Assembly: GCA_004299215.1 (NCBI GenBank) | Contig: SCTD01000344.1 | Span: 1-6,780 of the forward strand | Reading direction: 5' to 3' | Source: Frankiales bacterium | Lineage (GTDB): Bacteria > Actinomycetota > Actinomycetes > Mycobacteriales > SCTD01 | DNA: 6,780 bases | Part shown: positions 5,129 to 6,780 of the stretch, one piece after another | Position numbering within the stretch: the stretch's first letter is position 1 | How the letters are laid out: each line of letters starts with the position of its first letter | The notes under the pieces: model-generated | Seen by the model: the letters and a program-made list of their open reading frames with translations, nothing else | What the model was told of the DNA's origin: nothing | Database searches by the model: none | Position numbers and translations under genes: made by a program

Positions 5129-6130
5129 ATGGCCGAGATCTACTACGACGACGACGCCGACCTCGGCCTCATCGCCTCCAAGAAGGTGGCTGTCCTGGGC
5201 TACGGCAGCCAGGGTCACGCCCACGCGCTCTCCCTGCGCGACTCCGGCGTCGACGTCCGCGTGGGCCTCCCCGCCGACAGCAGGAGCCGGGCCAAGGCGG
5301 AGCAGGAGGGCCTGCGGGTGGTCACGCCGGCAGAAGCCGCCGCCGAGGCCGACGTCATCATGATCCTCGCTCCCGACACCGTGCAGCGGAAGCTGTACGA
5401 AACGGACGTCGCGCCGAACCTCAAGGACGGCGACGCGCTGTTCTTCGGGCACGGGCTCAACATCCGCTTCGGCCTCATCACGCCGCCCGCCGGCGTCGAC
5501 GTCGCCATGGTCGCGCCGAAGGGCCCCGGCCACCTCGTCCGTCGGCAGTTCGTCGACGGCCGCGGTGTGCCGTGCCTGGTCGCCGTGGAGCAGGACGCGA
5601 CGGGCACCGCGCTCCAGCTCGCCCTGTCGTACGCCAAGGGCATCGGGGGCACCAAGGCCGGCGTGCTGCGCACGACGTTCAAGGAGGAGACCGAGACCGA
5701 CCTGTTCGGCGAGCAGGCCGTTCTCTGCGGCGGTGCGTCCGCGCTGGTGCAGACCGGGTTCGAGGTGCTCATCGAGGCGGGCTACCAGCCCGAGGTCGCC
5801 TACTTCGAGTGCCTGCACGAGCTCAAGCTCATCGTCGACCTGATGTACGAGGGCGGCATCGGCAAGATGCGCTGGTCCATCTCGGACACCGCCGAGTTCG
5901 GTGACTACGTCACCGGCCCGCGCATCATCACGGCGGAGACCAAGAAGGCGATGCAGCAGGTGCTCGCCGAGATCCAGGACGGCACGTTCACCAAGCGCCT
6001 CATCGACGACGACGAGAACGGCGGCCCGGAGCTGGCCGCCTTCCGCAAGCAGGGCGCCGACCACCCGATCGAGATCGTCGGCGCCAAGCTGCGCCCGATG
6101 ATGGCGTGGATCGACGACGCGGGCGAGTAG
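5129..6130 (+). CDS. ilvC: Ketol-acid reductoisomerase (class I)
   Basis: IlvC (EC 1.1.1.86) isomerises and reduces 2-acetolactate and 2-aceto-2-hydroxybutyrate to dihydroxy acids, using NAD(P)H and Mg2+. At 333 residues it is the short class I form. Seen: a Rossmann domain with GYGSQG (24-29), HGLNI (108-112) with the conserved His108, and APKGPGH (129-135) with Lys131. The knotted C-terminal domain supplies the expected metal ligands Asp191 and Glu195 (ETDLFGEQ), and Glu227 and Glu231 (FECLHE), plus substrate-contacting Ser252 (ISDTAE). All catalytic residues are intact. The cofactor loop reads GLPADSRSRAK (46-56). The two serines suit binding of the NADPH 2'-phosphate, but Pro48 stands where many relatives have Arg, so the NADPH/NADH preference is not certain. 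It is third in the operon, 56 bp after ilvN. No internal promoter was recognised in that gap. A strong hairpin follows 12 bp after the stop. Confidence 0.98.
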   Translation: MAEIYYDDDADLGLIASKKVAVLGYGSQGHAHALSLRDSGVDVRVGLPADSRSRAKAEQEGLRVVTPAEAAAEADVIMILAPDTVQRKLYETDVAPNLKDGDALFFGHGLNIRFGLITPPAGVDVAMVAPKGPGHLVRRQFVDGRGVPCLVAVEQDATGTALQLALSYAKGIGGTKAGVLRTTFKEETETDLFGEQAVLCGGASALVQTGFEVLIEAGYQPEVAYFECLHELKLIVDLMYEGGIGKMRWSISDTAEFGDYVTGPRIITAETKKAMQQVLAEIQDGTFTKRLIDDDENGGPELAAFRKQGADHPIEIVGAKLRPMMAWIDDAGE

Positions 6131-6142
6131 CCCTCTGACGTA

Positions 6143-6179
6143 CGACGGCCGGTCGCCCCGCTGGGGTGACCGGCCGTCG
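6143..6179. terminator. Hairpin terminator between convergent genes
   Basis: CGACGGCCGGTC (6143-6154) pairs perfectly with GACCGGCCGTCG (6168-6179). A G-U pair and CCCC/GGGG (6156-6159 with 6163-6166) extend the stem to 17 pairs around a 3-base GCT loop. It lies between the ilvC stop and the stop of the opposing gene, so it can serve both strands. Neither side has a real T-tract (GCGTTCCC follows on plus), a common pattern in high-GC actinobacteria. Confidence 0.75.
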
Positions 6180-6191
6180 GCGTTCCCGGCG

Positions 6192-6780
6192 CTAGCTCGC
6201 CGGGCCGAACCAGCCGGCGACGTCGGCGAGCACGGCCACCTGCCCAGCGGAGTTGCGCAGTCGCACGGAGCGGTTGCCGAGCTTGACGACGACCAGGTCG
6301 GCGGCCGTCTGGCTGCGACCCAGGTTGAGGTTGGACACCTCCGGGACGGAGGCGGCGGTCGCGGGGTAGACGCGGACGTCCGTGCTCGCGGTGGCGGCGA
6401 CGCCCGTGACGTTCAGGACCGCGGCGGTGGCCAGGCTCGGCACCTGCGCGAGACCTCCCACCCGCAGCGTGACGGCCTCCCCGGGCCCGACCGTCGTCGG
6501 GGAGGTGCTGGTCGTGCCGAGCCGGATCCGCGTGTCGAGCAGGCGGGACGGCGTCACGGGGCGGAAGAGCGCGCCCGACAGGCTGCCGTCGTACCAGCCG
6601 GCGACGTCGGCCAGCAGGTGCACGGTGCCGGCCGAGCTGCGCAGCCGGACCTTGCCGTCGGCGCCGACCTTGACGATGACGACGTTCGGCACCGGCGGTC
6701 CCGGGCGCACGTTGAGGTTGCTGACGACCGGCGGCCCGGCGTCGCCGGCGGGCGTCGGGTAGACCCGCACGTCGGTCGAG
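6192..6780 (-). CDS. C-terminal end of a repeat-containing, probably exported actinobacterial protein, partial
   Basis: The last 195 codons of a longer gene are visible. The frame is open through the right edge, so the GTG at 6768-6770 is an internal Val, not a start. Seen: a beta-rich repeat in which STDVRVYP, then SNLN, a V-rich strand (VVIVKVG or LVVVKLG), VRLR-SAG and ADVAGW follow in order. This occurs at residues 1-63 and again at 132-191 of the visible part. Between them lies FRPVTPSRLLDTR (72-84) and then VLNVTGVAA (121-129). A full unit therefore appears to run from RLLDTR to ADVAGWF, with a period of 128 residues. The protein ends four residues after the last unit. Repeats of this RLLDTR / VLNVT / ADVAGW type are familiar from the C-termini of large secreted or surface proteins of actinobacteria, sometimes attached to hydrolases, but their function is not established. 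The part that would define its role, and any signal peptide, lies outside the window. It converges on ilvC and has no apparent link to amino-acid synthesis. Confidence 0.85.
   Translation of the reverse strand, partial: STDVRVYPTPAGDAGPPVVSNLNVRPGPPVPNVVIVKVGADGKVRLRSSAGTVHLLADVAGWYDGSLSGALFRPVTPSRLLDTRIRLGTTSTSPTTVGPGEAVTLRVGGLAQVPSLATAAVLNVTGVAATASTDVRVYPATAASVPEVSNLNLGRSQTAADLVVVKLGNRSVRLRNSAGQVAVLADVAGWFGPAS
6207..6386 (-). repeat. Protein repeat module, last copy (STDVRVYP to ADVAGWF)
   Basis: Encodes 60 residues beginning STDVRVYPATAA and ending VLADVAGWF. It matches the upstream copy in order and spacing of motifs, but DNA identity is only partial, suggesting an old duplication rather than a recent one. 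Confidence 0.75.
6591..6779 (-). repeat. Protein repeat module, upstream copy
   Basis: Encodes 63 residues beginning STDVRVYPTPAG and ending LLADVAGWY. It carries a three-residue longer loop than the last copy. The copy begins at the window edge and the unit it belongs to continues outside. Confidence 0.72.

Noticed and set aside
5069..6064. A 331-codon minus-strand frame across ilvC.
   Set aside because: It is antisense to an ilvC with every catalytic residue present, and it shows no recognisable domain.
6768..6770. GTG as the start of the repeat protein.
   Set aside because: The frame remains open to the window edge, and the three preceding codons (Ser-Thr-Asp) match the same position in the second repeat, so this Val is internal.

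Overview
The window is very GC-rich with strong third-position G/C bias, GTG starts and TAGGCT-type -10 hexamers. Together with the actinobacterial style of the IlvB, IlvN and IlvC proteins, this points to a high-GC Actinomycetota chromosome. I cannot name the genus from sequence alone.

Layout: (1) 1-794, minus strand: the N-terminal part of an alpha/beta hydrolase, running out of the left edge. (2) 795-836: a 42-bp divergent intergenic region containing an 11-bp perfect inverted repeat, with a TAGGCT hexamer in each arm. It looks like a compact two-way promoter for leaderless or nearly leaderless mRNAs. (3) 837-2540: ilvD. (4) 2541-2758: a regulatory region with an 11-bp direct repeat (21-bp pitch), a TTGACA/CAGGCT promoter, a leaderless 12-codon leader peptide ending Ile-Leu-Val-Val-Pro, and a classic attenuator with protector hairpin, possible antiterminator and intrinsic terminator. 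(5) 2759-6130: ilvB, ilvN and ilvC in one direction. (6) 6143-6179: a long hairpin, probably a two-way terminator. (7) 6192-6780, minus strand: the C-terminal end of a repeat-containing protein of the RLLDTR / ADVAGW type, probably exported, running out of the right edge. The only non-coding stretch over 100 bases is 2541-2758, and it is accounted for. I see no tRNA, rRNA, CRISPR array or insertion sequence.

The four ilv genes encode the shared part of valine and isoleucine synthesis. IlvB (catalytic) and IlvN (regulatory) form acetohydroxyacid synthase, IlvC is the ketol-acid reductoisomerase, and IlvD is the dihydroxy-acid dehydratase. Only the final transaminase is missing here. Control appears to act at two levels: transcription of ilvBNC is attenuated according to charged Ile/Leu/Val tRNA supply, and IlvN would confer end-product feedback.

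This is a metabolic locus, and I found no evidence of a new defence or mobile system. The interest lies in the regulatory DNA: the symmetric divergent leaderless promoter, the direct repeats beside the ilvB promoter, and the details of the attenuator.
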